This document shows positions 32,820 through 43,517 of a stretch of DNA of 64,000 nt, piece by piece. Source of the stretch: Vombatus ursinus (lineage: Eukaryota > Chordata > Mammalia > Diprotodontia > Vombatidae); assembly GCF_900497805.2 (NCBI RefSeq), contig NW_020954719.1, positions 2,480,001 through 2,544,000 on the forward strand. Direction: 5' to 3'. The notes beneath the pieces were generated by a model. That model was not told where the DNA came from, did not search any database, and saw nothing but the letters and a program-made list of their open reading frames with translations. Numbering within the stretch: the stretch's first letter is position 1; each line of letters opens with the position of its first letter. The translations under genes were made by a program, and so were the position numbers.

Positions 32820-33345
32820 CAGATGCCAGCTCAGTTCTAATTTTAGAATTTTAGGCTTTTTTGTGTTTGTTTTCCATTTTGTCTTTCTCCTACTTTTTAG
32901 TGTTTCTTCTGTTTTTATTATTTTTTTTAAAATTTCTTGATTTTTAAAATTGCATACTTAATTCATTAATTCTTCTTTTTCTTTTTTAAAAAATGTTTTA
33001 GAGATAAAATTTTTCTTCTGAAGACTGCTTTAACTGCACCCCCAAAACTTTGGTATGTTGTCTTATTATTTTGTATAGAATTAGTTTCTATAATTTTGTC
33101 CTTTGATACTTATTGGTTTCCATTTAGGTCTGTATCTTTTTGCTTTCCTCTGTTGCTATTTTTATGGCATTGTCATCTGTAATATATTTAATATAGCTTT
33201 TCTTTACATTACAATTTTTTTTTCTCCTGTGCCTTAGAATGTGGATGTGTTTTTATTATGGTACCTTGTGTTTCTGATGTGTGTATTTTTAAGCACCTCA
33301 TCACAAGATACCAATTGTTCAGCCCATTGTTTTCTTTTTGTTTAT
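32820..33345 (-). mobile_element. Old L1 ORF2 fragment
   Basis: 'tctgaagactgctttaactg' and 'aaaactttggtatgttgtct' correspond to the antisense ORF2 motif found in all mammalian L1s. Confidence 0.6.
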
Positions 33346-33374
33346 ATTTTTGTTAGATTTACCTAGCTCAGGAA

Positions 33375-33645
33375 ATAATAATAATTAATATTTACATAGC
33401 ACTTATGTGCCAGGCAGTGTGCTAAACACTTTACAATTATTATTTCATTTGAACCTCACAGCAACCCTGAGAGATCGTTGCTATTATTATCCCTTTTTTG
33501 CAGATGATGAAGGTGAGGCAAACAAGTTAAGTGACTTGCCTAGAGTCACACAGCTAGTATGTGTCTGAGGCCACATTTGGACTTAGATGTTTTTTTTTTT
33601 TTTTACTGTTGGTCCAGCCTATCCACATTACCACCTACCTTGCCT
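33375..33645 (-). mobile_element. MIR-type CORE-SINE
   Basis: 'ttatgtgccaggcagtgtgc', 'agcaaccctgagagatcgtt', 'aagttaagtgacttgcctag', reversed head 'ttaccacctaccttgc'. A poly(T) run interrupts it at about 33590. Confidence 0.85.
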
Positions 33646-34136
33646 ATAAGAAGAAAAAAGAACAACAAAAATACTACAATTAAGTATTATATGAATATTT
33701 TATTGCAATTTGGTTAGCTTTTAAAAATGAATTTAGATGCTATTACATTTTATGTATTTTTGTTTTATAATGGGCCAACTACCTCTCAACCACAAATTTT
33801 TTCAGGAAGCATTCTTTTCTTTTTATTCATCTTTTCTCCAGTTCCACCAACCTCACAGCAGTTTGCTTATGCCTCCCTCTCTTATGTTGTTGTGAAAGTA
33901 TTATTTTTTTTTATTGTGTTGTGTTATGACTCCCAACTAGACTGTATAATGGTATTGTGTAATTTCTAAATCTTTTTCTCTTGCAGTACTTAAAATACTG
34001 CCCCATACCTAGATTTATTCAGTGTCTACTAGGTATGGGACAGTATTTGAATTGTTGGTTTTTGTAAGCTATAGAAGGTCATGGTTATATATTAAATATT
34101 GGTTTCTAACATAAATCCATTATAGTTGATGTAATG

Positions 34137-34137
<1 letters not shown>

Positions 34138-34169
<32 letters not shown>
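34138..34169. repeat. (TG)n microsatellite
   Basis: About 15 uninterrupted TG units in ERGIC2 intron 1. Confidence 0.95.
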
Positions 34170-34172
<3 letters not shown>

Positions 34173-34262
34173 CAGCTTTTTAAAGTGTTATTTTATGTTC
34201 TGTGCAGTATTAAGAATATTGACAGGAAAATGTATTGAAGATAGAACATGACTACTTCTTAC

Positions 34263-36387
34263 CTTTTTTAAAATTAATTTTTTGTTACAAACTTAAATAT
34301 TGAAACCTAAATACAAAATGAAAAAAAATTTAAAAAGCCTTGTCATATGCACAATGGCATGTAGGAGAGGATTTAAAATATATAGCAATAAATTTCCATT
34401 TCAAGAAAGCCTGTATAATAAATACTACATATTGTGTTGAGAGCTGTCCATCTTTTCTTTTCTTCCTTGTAAGTTTTCTTTTGTTCTCTGCTTTGTGGTT
34501 TTTATTCTTTTTTTTTACCCCTTCTCTCTCCCCCTTTTCCCCCCAGGTACAGTTAGTCATGAATATATTTACGTATAGATATATACAGACTTACATATAT
34601 ACTATGCATACATATAGTGTTATATACTTTCCTAAGAAATACTCAAGAAATTCTGCTCCCGATCTTTATTTTGTTTGTTTGTATCTTATTTCCTATCCCT
34701 TCTGACTCCTCTACTTTACTTCAACGCAGTAGCTTGCCCACTTATTACTTAACCTATCCCCACCAGAATCCTTCCCTTATTCTCCCATTCCCATTAATCT
34801 AAATACCCTTTAACCTAGTCTTTGGTATGTACCTTATATTTCTCTTGGCTCTTATGTCAAATCTTGTATTAAGTTCAGGTTTTTTTTTTTTTAATAGAAT
34901 CCTTATAGTTTGACAATTCATTAAATGTTCTTTTTTTTTTCTTTTCTTTTCTTTCTTTCTTTTTTTTTTTTTTTTTTTTACTCAGGATTATGCTTAACTT
35001 TGCTGGGTATATTTTCAGCCAGAAGCCCAGGTCTTTTGCTCTTCAATATATAGTGTTCCAAGACCTGTGATCTTTTAGTGTTGCCATTGCCACTGCTAGG
35101 TCTTCTGTGATTCTGATTGTGGCACCGCCATATTTAAATTGTTTTTTTCTTGTTGCTTGTAATATTTTATCCTTGAGCTGGAGGGTTTGGAATTTGACTG
35201 TGATATTCCTGTGGGTTTTCCTCATGGGATCTCTTTCAGGTGGTGATCTGTGGATTTTTTTTTTTTTTTTGTATTTCTACTTTCCCCTTTTGTTCTAATG
35301 CTTCAGGACAATTTTCTTTATTTCTTGTATACTTGTATCAAGATTCTTTCTTTGATCATAGCTTTCAGGTAGTCCAATCATTCTTATGTTTTCTCTTCAT
35401 GATCTGTTGATGTTTCACATTCCCTTCTGTTTTTTCTTTTTTTATATTTTGTTTTATTATTTCTTGATCTTTTATAACTTCACTGGCTTCCCCTTGCCCA
35501 ATTCTGATTTTCAAGGAGTTGTTTTCTTCCTTAAGATCCTGAATCTCCTTTTCTAATTGGTTCACTTTCTTTTCATAATCTTCTTGTTTTTCTTGAACTT
35601 TTTTAAAGTATTTTCTCAGTCTCTCATTTAATTTTTAAAGTCTTCTTATAGTTCTTTTATGAATTCTTTTTGGGCAGGTGACCATTTGATGTTACTCTTT
35701 GGGGTAGAAGGAGGTTTCTTTGCTTCAGTATCCTCCTCTGGAGACGAACCCCGCTCTTCTCTATTCCCATAGGTAGTTGGATTCTTTCTCCATTGCCTAT
35801 TAATTTTTTTATTTGTAGTAGCTTAGTTTTTGTAATTACCTCTAGCCCTGGGGTATGGAGGATGATGCCACTGACCTCAGATCCTTCTTCAGTTCTTCCC
35901 TCTGGCCTGGAACTGAAACCAAGCCCTCCAGCCTGCTATAAGTTCTCACAGCCAGTGGCATCCCCACCCCACTGCTTCTGCACTGACTAGGGGCATGCTG
36001 GTTCCTTCTGTCCCCCACCATGTCTGCAGCACAGCTGGGTCTGGCTTTCTGGCTCAGATGCTCAAATCCCCTCACTCTCCCTAGGGGTAAAAGTTCCTGT
36101 GGTTGGGCTGATGCAGTCTCCCAACCCAACTAACCCAGGAGCTTGCAGTTTAAGTGGAATTAAACTGGAGGTGTTAGTTCTTTACAGGGACCAAACCTCA
36201 TCCTGGGATTTTTCTTCAGATCTTCTCCAGTTGTCCCAAGAGGACCACTGTTCTGCCCCTACTCTTATTTATTTTAACTATTGTATGTTTGCCCTGAGGT
36301 GCTGTTTTATCTCATTTGTGGGAGAAATCTGGAGAGCTTGTGGGAGAATTTTCTGATCTACTCCATCATCTTCCTAGAATCTTCTCC
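34263..36387 (-). mobile_element. ORF1-only L1 (HAL1-like), copy 1
   Basis: Minus-strand order: 5'UTR (36387 to about 35800), ORF1, then a 0.7 kb 3'UTR ending in an A-rich tail; no ORF2 at all. Flanked by imperfect 11-bp repeats ctacttcttac (34252-34262) and ctacttgctac (36388-36398), one mismatch. Lies in ERGIC2 intron 1, antisense, ending 0.6 kb before the start-codon exon. Confidence 0.8.
34978..35800 (-). pseudogene. L1 ORF1 in copy 1 (broken)
   Basis: Two readable parts: a coiled-coil segment 35565-35365 beginning MNQLEKEIQDLKEENNSLKI, and a C-terminal domain segment 35225-35043 with LKDKILQATRKKQFKYGG and ITEDLA, matching the RNA-binding C-terminus of L1 ORF1p (human KEKMLRAAREKG...). 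The parts are in different frames and the expected start codon near 35800 is mutated, so no ORF1p can be made. Confidence 0.75.
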
Positions 36388-36639
36388 CTACTTGCTACTT
36401 TTTAATAAAATTAGACTTTTAAAAGATTAGGTACTATGTAATTAGAAATTATAATTCTATAGTTATAATCTTGTATTTTTACATATATTAAAGCTTTCCA
36501 AAGAGTTTATTTTTTGTAGAAAAGGTATGTTGTACTTTAAAAATTTGATTTTTGTCCCTCTGGTTTTCAACGTCAGATATTTTAGCAGTCCTTAATTAGG
36601 AAGTAGCATCCCACAGTTTATGTTTATTTCTAGAGTTAT

Positions 36640-36778
36640 AGCACCAGAAGAAGTGTAGTGGAAAAGGAAATATAATTTTGGTTCAAATCTGTCACCTTAA
36701 GTAACACTGGGCCATTTGTAAAATGAGGTGGAGTAGATAATTTCTAAGGTTTCTTCTGCTAGCTCTGAATAATTTATA
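36640..36778 (+). mobile_element. MIR-type CORE-SINE, 3' part
   Basis: 'ggttcaaatctgtcacctta', 'atttgtaaaatgaggtggag', 'gctagctctgaa'. Just upstream of ERGIC2 exon 2. Confidence 0.7.
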
Positions 36779-36950
36779 TATATATGTATGTATGTATATA
36801 TGTATATGTATACAAATGTAATGTAGGTTTATACTATATGAGTAGGGACTTTATTGTTTTTGTATTTCCTGTGCCTAGCACAGTGCATTCACATTCAATA
36901 TTTGTTGGGATTTAAAAAAATATTTAGAACCCTCACTAACTCTGTGTGTG

Positions 36951-36985
<35 letters not shown>
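36779..36985. repeat. TA/TG microsatellites upstream of ERGIC2 exon 2
   Basis: (TA)(TATG) repeat at 36775-36810, then a second compound tract (TG)4(TA)10(TG)9 at about 36943-36985, which ends 14 bases before the exon 2 acceptor AG. Confidence 0.9.
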
Positions 36986-37039
36986 TTCTGTATGTGTAGA
37001 GTGGCTATATGAAGGAAGAAGTGGAAGATTCTGCTGAAG

Positions 37040-37145
37040 ATGAGGCGACTGAGTCGAAAGAAAACCTTAAATTTGGTTAAAGAATTGGATGCCTTTCCAA
37101 AGGTTCCTGTAAGCTATGTAGAGACTTCAGCAATTGGGGGTACAG
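37040..37145 (+). CDS. ERGIC2: ERGIC2 coding exon 2 (start codon), residues 1-35
   Basis: ERGIC2 is the vertebrate Erv41: with ERGIC3 (Erv46) it forms a two-pass membrane receptor cycling between ER, ERGIC and cis-Golgi, thought to return escaped ER proteins and help early secretory sorting. This exon (37000-37145) has a 40-nt leader, ATG at 37040 with A at -3, and encodes MRRLSRKKTLNLVKELDAFP, the basic cytosolic N-tail, ending in phase 1 at donor ACAG|GTGGGT. The start is fixed by identity to the known N-terminus. The acceptor is tatgtgtAG after a TA/TG repeat. Two upstream ORFs precede the start. An ORF1-only L1 lies on each side of the exon, in introns 1 and 2. Confidence 0.95.
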
Positions 37146-37779
37146 GTGGGTTTCATTGAAAATTTAAACTCTTGATGTTGTATAAACATAGAGCTTATGA
37201 ATAGAAACCTTGTAACCCTTTTCTAACTTCTAATCAATGGTATAGAAATGCAACATTTTGAAAAGATAGACTAGTTAAGATGTGTTTTGTTTGACTGGAG
37301 TATACTTGACAATAATCTGACACTACAGAAGAGCAGTTTTTATGATAACGATTTTAATGTATAACATACAGAAGTTACAGATTTTTTTTAAATTCAGATG
37401 TTTGAGATTTAGATTGGCTTTACCAGCTATCATTTAAAAATTATATGTGTTAAGCTTCAAATATAAAACATACTAAGTCAGAACAATGCCCAGACACTAT
37501 TCTCTTTTTGCATTTTGGGAATGTAATATGACACTCAATAGGGTACTATTTAATTGTTTGCAAGATCAAGGGAATGTGGAAATGTTCCAAATTTGGTAAT
37601 GCCTCAGTACTTTGAAAAGCAAAGAAACAAGAAAAAAGACTTCAAGTTAACTACCTGGATTATCCAGAGTTTTTAGTTAAAAGCAGTAGGGTATATTATT
37701 AGCTGGCAAATGGCAATTCCTTTTAATCACTAGAAGTTGACATTAGTCAGACTGGATTATCAGAATAGCTTCCTCATTG

Positions 37780-38335
37780 TTTCCTTCTAGGTTGTTCCAC
37801 TCTTTCTCACCCTTTGTTTTCATGTTATTCACCTATTTAGACACCTTCAGTGACTCTTTGTTGCCTACAAAATAAAGTTTATGACTCTTTAGTGCTTTAG
37901 TGGTGTTAAAGGCTATCCACAATTTGGTCTCAGTCACTGACCTTATCTTCATTACTTCCCAATGTAAAATTGCCATTCTGGCCATTTTAATATTTTTCCT
38001 ATCAAATACACACTTTTGTTGAGATTTTGCCCAAATCCCCATTGCCTGAAATTCCTTCAGTGATCCTTTTCAGCTTTCTTTTATTAATCAGCTCAAGTCT
38101 TATTAAACCAATTCTGACCATTGCGTCTCATATTGATATCTGTGGACTCAGTATTTATCTGCTATCCTGCCTTTTTGGTATTTAATTATACACTGCCATT
38201 GACATATCCTACCTTTTTGATATTTAATTATACGCTGCCATTGACATCACTTGTGCCATCTTTTATTGCTATTTAATTCTTCTATTACTTAGATTTTTTA
38301 TGTGTTTATGCTTTGTTTCTCTCTGAAGGAGAGAG
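37780..38335 (+). mobile_element. L2 LINE fragment
   Basis: 'tagacaccttcagtgactct', 'gtgttaaaggctatccacaa', 'ccattctggccattttaata' follow L2 order. It contains a 42-bp tandem duplication at 38163-38246. Confidence 0.65.
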
Positions 38336-38337
38336 TT

Positions 38338-38405
38338 CAAATACTACCACTCACAATTTACAAATCAGAAAACTGAGGCTCAGGGTCATTACATTTAAGG
38401 GTCAT
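38338..38405 (-). mobile_element. MIR-type CORE-SINE fragment
   Basis: 'tttacaaatcagaaaactga' and 'ggctcagggtcattacattt'; short. Confidence 0.5.
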
Positions 38406-39169
38406 ACCTAAATATAGAAATTAAATGGCAGCAGTAGATGGCACAAGTGATATAAATGGCAGTGTATGATTAAATGCCAAATAGTTAGAATAGTAGATAA
38501 ATGCTGAGTTTGTAAATATCAGTGTGAGATGCAGTGGTCAGAATTGCTTTCATAAGACTTGAGCCGATCACTAAAAGACAGGTAAGTATTGAATAGCTGA
38601 AAAGGACAAATGCATTTCAGGCAGTGGGGATTATAGGAAAAGGCTGTGTATTTGATATGCTTTGTTTTTTTTTTTTTACCTTTCACCTCTTTTTTTAATC
38701 TTTTTTTAATTTTAGATAAATACTAAAATTTAAATACATAATAAAAAAACATTATAAACTTACATGTTAAGCTTAAAATATAAAATAAGAGAAAAACAGT
38801 CATGGGCACAGCAGAATGTAGAAGATTCCAAGTATATAATAATAACTTTACATTTTAAGAAAGCCTATGTATTAAATACTGTGCGTTATGTTGCCAAGTG
38901 TCTGTCTTTTCTTTCTTGTAGGTTTTCTTTTGTTCTCTGCTGTACACTTTTTACTTTGTTCTTTTTTCCTCCTTATTCCACCTCCCCACAGCTACAATTA
39001 AGCGTGGATATATTTATATATAGATGTTAATATATACATACACCTATACATATATACACATATATACATGCATACATATATAAACGTATCCTTTCCTTAG
39101 GAGATTCTACTCCTAATCTTTGTTTTTATGTTTGTGCGTATCTCTTTTTTCCCATCCTAACTCCTCTAT

Positions 39170-39545
39170 TTTACTTCCACTGGCTACCTTGCCCTCCTAT
39201 TACTTAACCTACTCTCACTCAGCAATCCTTCCCTTATCCTCCCATTCCCTTAAATCTAAACAGCCTTTTATGTGACCCTTTGACCTATTGCTTTTCTTCT
39301 ACCTGCTACCTTGCCCTCCTATTACATAACCTGTTTGCCCCACAACAATCCCTCCCTTATTCCTCCCCTTCCCATAAATCAAAACACCCTTTTGTACACC
39401 CCCTTTGACCTATTCCTTCATTTTCCACTCTAAAGAATCCCTCCCTTCTTCTCCCATTACCGTTGATCTAAATACCTTTTTGTATCCCATTTTCAACCTG
39501 TTGCTTCACCCTCCCTTCTAAAGATTCCTTCTTTTATCCTCCCCC
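39170..39545. repeat. Degenerate tandem repeat in the HAL1-like 3'UTR
   Basis: About three units of roughly 110-120 bp, each carrying 'taccttgccctcctattac'- or 'atccctcccttcttctccc'-like blocks and a 'ctaaatacctttttgta'-like block. Copy 1 has a single unit, which explains most of the length difference between the copies. Confidence 0.65.
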
Positions 39546-40009
39546 TCTTAGAGTTTTATTTCTTTCTAAATTTAGAAGACTTTTATACTCTTTTAGATGT
39601 GTATGTATTTTTCCCTCTTGAATCCATTCCTGACGAAAGTAGGTTTCTAGAACTACCAGCCCCCCTCCTCCTTCATCTAATTCCTCTGTATTGGTTCTGC
39701 CTCTTGTACCTCTTTTGTTTAAGATAATTACTCTTTTAGCTGTTCTTGAACAGTTTTACTTTTTGAAGTCATATCATACTCAGGTCTACCTCAATTTTTC
39801 TTATAAGCTACCTAATTACAAATAACAATTTTACACATAGGTTTTACATTTTACATACATAAAAGGTAAACAGTCTATCCTTATTGAGTCTGTCGCTTGT
39901 ATTTTTCTTGGGCTCTTGTGTATCAGATCTTCTATTAAGTTTAGGGTTTTTTTTTAATAAGGTCTTGAAAGTCTGACAATTCATTAAATGTCCTTTTTTA
40001 AAATTTTTC

Positions 40010-40858
40010 ATTCAGAATTATGCTTAGCTTTATTGGGTATGATATTTTTGGCTAGAAGCCCAGTTCTTTTGCTCTTCAATATATTGTGTTCCAAGACCTG
40101 CAGTCTTTCAGTGTTGCCACTGCTAGGTCTTGTGTGATTCTAATTGTGGTATCACCATATATAAATTGTTTTTTTCTTGTTGCTCGTAATGTTTTTTTCT
40201 TGAGTTGGAGGTTTCAGAATTTGACTGTGATGTTCCTTGTAGGATCTCTTTCAGGTGGTGATGGGTAGTTTTTTTTACTATTTCTACTTTCTGCTCTTGT
40301 TCTAATGCTTCAGAACATTTTTCTTTAATTATTTCTTGTGTTATTGTATCAAGATTCTTTTTTCGATCATAGCTTTTAGGCAGTCCGATTATTCTTATAT
40401 TTTTTCTTCTTGATCTGTTCCCTAGATCAGTTGTTTTTCTTACGAGATGCTTCACATTCCCTTCTATTTTTTCATTCTTTGTATTTTGTTTAATTATTTC
40501 TTGATCTCTTATAACTTTACTGACTTCCCCTTGCCCAGTTCTGATTTTCAAGGAGTTGTTTTTTTTCCTTAAGATTCATGAATCTCTTTTTCTAATTGGT
40601 TCACATTCTTTTCATAATCTTGTTTTTCTTGGATTATTCTTATTTTTCTTTTTAGTTTTTCTCAATTTCTCTGACATTTGATTTTTAAAGTCTTTTTTTG
40701 TCTTCTTTAATGAATTCTTTTTGGGCAGGTGACCATTTGACATTCCTCTTTGGGGTAGAAGTTTTCCTTGCTTCATTGTCCTCTGAAGATGATCCCTGGT
40801 CTTCTCTATTCCCATAGTAGCTCTCTGTGGTTGAATTCTGTCTCCTTTGCCTGTGCAT
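40010..40858 (-). pseudogene. L1 ORF1 in copy 2 (broken)
   Basis: Starts MHRQRRQNSTTESYYGNRED at 40858 and stays open for about 60 codons to a stop near 40686, with the next frame picking up. A longer open stretch, 40551-40123, holds IRTGQGEVSKVIRDQEIIKQ followed by RSRRKNIRIIGLPKS, the coiled-coil to RRM transition of L1 ORF1p. At least two frame changes and a stop make it non-functional. Family length for ORF1p is near 280-340 residues; the span here (about 283 codons) fits. Confidence 0.75.
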
Positions 40859-41717
40859 TTTTCTTTTTTGGTAATAGTTTAGTTTTTATAATCACCTCTA
40901 GTCCTGGGGTATGGGTGATAGTGCCTCTGACCTCAGATCCTCTTCAGTTTTCCCTTCTGACCTTGAACTCAAACCAAGACCTCTAGCCTGCTGTAAGTAC
41001 CCATAGCCAGTGGCATCTCGCCCCACTGCTTCTACACTCACCAGGTGTGTGCTAGTTCCTTCTCGCCCCCACCTCGTCTCCCCAGCACAGCTGAGTCTGG
41101 TGTTCCTTGTCAACAGAGATTCCCTTTCACAGCTCAGATGCCCAACTCCCCTCACTGTCCCTGGGGTTAAAGTTCCTGGGGCTGGGGCCAGAGGCAGCCT
41201 CCCTACCCAGCTAACCCCAGGGCTTGAGGCTTATTGTGTAAGTAGTCCCTAGCCTGGAGGTGTTTCCTCTTCTGGGGAAGAAGCCTCCTCCAGGGATTTT
41301 TCTACTAATCTTCTCCAATTGTCCCTTTTCTACCTCTACTCTTACTTGTTTTCACCTCTGTATGTTCACCCTGAAGTGCTATTTTATCTCTTTTGTTGAG
41401 GAAAGTATGGAGAGCTTGAAATTTTCTGACCTACTCCACTATCTTCCCAGAATCTTCTCTTATCTGATATGCTTTGTAGCTCTAACAAGGTGATTCACTT
41501 TTTGAGGACAAGGACTTTATATGTTATGCTTCATGTTTCCTCCTAGTATTTATAATAATGGACACATTATGTAATGTGACGAATAATTAAGTGAATGAAT
41601 TAAGGAATCAATCAAATTTAAACTGTTCGTTCTTTTCAAGTATAGATAATTATATATAAATTAAAGATGTTATAACTTATTTATGGTAGTGAAATTTCTC
41701 AGATATAGTCTTTGAGT

Positions 41718-41885
41718 AACTGTGGCATCATGTTAAAGACCCTGGTCTCAGAGTCAGAAGCCCTAGGTTTGACTCTTGGCTCTGAACTTATTTAGCTTTA
41801 TGAACCTTAAATGTACATCCTTGTACCTCAGTTTTCTCATTTGTAAAGTGGGAATGATAGTATTTATACTTTTCTCTTTCGTGGA
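41718..41885 (+). mobile_element. MIR-type CORE-SINE
   Basis: 'taaagaccctggtctcagag', 'ggtttgactcttggctctga', 'tcagttttctcatttgtaaa'. Confidence 0.8.
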
Positions 41886-41899
41886 GTTTTTTTTCCCCC

Positions 41900-42015
41900 C
41901 CAGGAGTCAGGAACACCTGAGTTCAAATCCAGCCTCAGACACATAACATTCACTAGCTGTGTGACCCTGGGCAAGTCATATACCCCAATTGCCCTCACCA
42001 AAAAAAAAAAAAAAG
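41900..42015 (+). mobile_element. Mar1/WSINE-like SINE, 5' truncated
   Basis: 'gagttcaaatccagcctcag', 'ctgtgtgaccctgggcaagt', poly(A) tail at 42000-42014. The first 40 or so bases of the head are absent. Confidence 0.85.
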
Positions 42016-42738
42016 TGACATCATAAATAACAAGCACAAAATTGATTATGATACTGTTAAAGTTTCAGATTGCATTGCCATGAAATTAATACTGCAAATT
42101 CCAGTTATACAGTCTTGATCTTTTATTGTTGTTAACATGCTAAGAATGGACATATTATATGTATTCAGTCAGGCTTTGTATTGTTCCTTTGCATATGGAG
42201 TAACATTTTTATGTGATTGCCAGATGTTAGGGCAGAGGAAAAAGTCTTATGGTTATGCTTTGGAGCTATTCTGTGCCTTTCAGCCATGTAAATTTTCTAA
42301 AAGGCATGGGAGAAATCAGGGCAAGTTATTTAAAACAACAATATCTGCCCGTCCTCCTATGTCCTCAAAATTAAAAAAAATATAAGCAGACTATAGATTA
42401 AAAATACTATAACCCATGTAATTTTAATTTATGGAAATTTGTATTGTCACTGTTATATGGAAAGAAGAGTGAAAATTTTGTGGTCTTGTAAACATATTGA
42501 CCGGTTATATTTAGTTTAATAAGAACCCTTAAAATGAAAGTTAAAAAGTGGTCTATGAATGCATTTGAAAGTCATTAATATTGATCATTTAATAGTTTTT
42601 AGATTTTTTTTCAAAAGCTATATATTCTGATTTTTAAGGAAAGTATATTAAAAACCAGAAATATTCATTTAAAGCTTACTATAAATTAACTAAATTATGC
42701 TCTTTTACTTAACTCATTTTTTTTTCTTAATTTCTTAG

Positions 42739-42847
42739 TTTCTCTAATAGCATTTACTACAATGGCTTTGTTAACCATAATGGAGTTTTCAGTATATCAA
42801 GATACTTGGATGAAGTACGAATATGAAGTAGACAAGGATTTTTCTAG
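42739..42847 (+). CDS. ERGIC2: ERGIC2 exon 3, residues 36-71 (first transmembrane segment)
   Basis: Bounded by tttcttAG and TTCTAG|GTAACA; phase 1 in, phase 2 out. It reads VSLIAFTTMALLTIMEFSVY, the first membrane span (about residues 36-55), then QDTWMKYEYEVDKDFS, the start of the luminal ERGIC_N region. Sequence is essentially that of other mammals. Confidence 0.95.
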
Positions 42848-43510
42848 GTAACATTTTCTTTTTGAAATCTTTTTAGAGTGTATTAATACTTGTTTAGTTC
42901 TTCTGAGGGAAAATATGTTTGTATAGAAAGCTATAAAATTAATTACATTTAATGTTCATCTGATATTTTGCTAAGGAAATGACATCATATCCTCTTCTCC
43001 CCTCATTCAGTTGCATGTAGTATTAGATTAATATTATCAGAATTAAACCTTTCACAGTTGGTCTATATATAGTTAGTCTGCCAAGAAATAAATGTTCTTT
43101 GTTCTCTAATTTAATATGCATCTGTTTAAAGAGACTCTTTTCACATTTAATCAGCTTTATTATTCATATATCCAAATAATCCTTTTTATAATATGTCAAA
43201 ATAGCTAGATATTTCAAGTCATTTACAGCTCAGTTCTGATTGCACAAAAATTCAGTATGGGATTCTTATTTTTACAAATATATTTGTTTCCTTATAAGAA
43301 TACTTTGATACAAAAAATAGGCCTTTGTAGCACATTTAAGTAACCAGAGATTCCTGTTACTTGGCTTATTTCAGATTTTCTAATGCATAGCATGTCAGTC
43401 ATATTCAGATAAGTGCTATTATCTACCTTCCTTTTCAAATGCTTTTGATTCTGTCTTCAGAGAATTCTAGCCTTTTTCCTGGACTGAAAAAATTTAAGTA
43501 TTCTGAGCCG
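42848..43510. other. ERGIC2 intron 3, unassigned part
   Basis: No gene or recognisable repeat before the Tigger element. Confidence 0.5.
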
Positions 43511-43517
43511 GAGGGTA

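Larger units (their letters stand above)
38666..41464 (-). mobile_element. ORF1-only L1 (HAL1-like), copy 2
   Basis: Same plan as copy 1 but longer: 5'UTR (41460 to about 40860), ORF1 (40858 to about 40010), then a 1.3 kb 3'UTR with internal repeats; no ORF2. Flanked by the 13-bp repeat tgatatgctttgt at 38653-38665 and 41465-41477 (extendable to 17 with one mismatch), so the element is whole from end to end. In ERGIC2 intron 2, antisense. Confidence 0.85.

Noticed and set aside
34340-34705. 121-codon plus frame
   Set aside because: Antisense of the L1 copy 1 3'UTR, phenylalanine-rich from T tracts.
40123-40551. 142-codon open frame on the minus strand, longest in the window
   Set aside because: It is L1 ORF1 inside the ORF1-only element, not a host gene.
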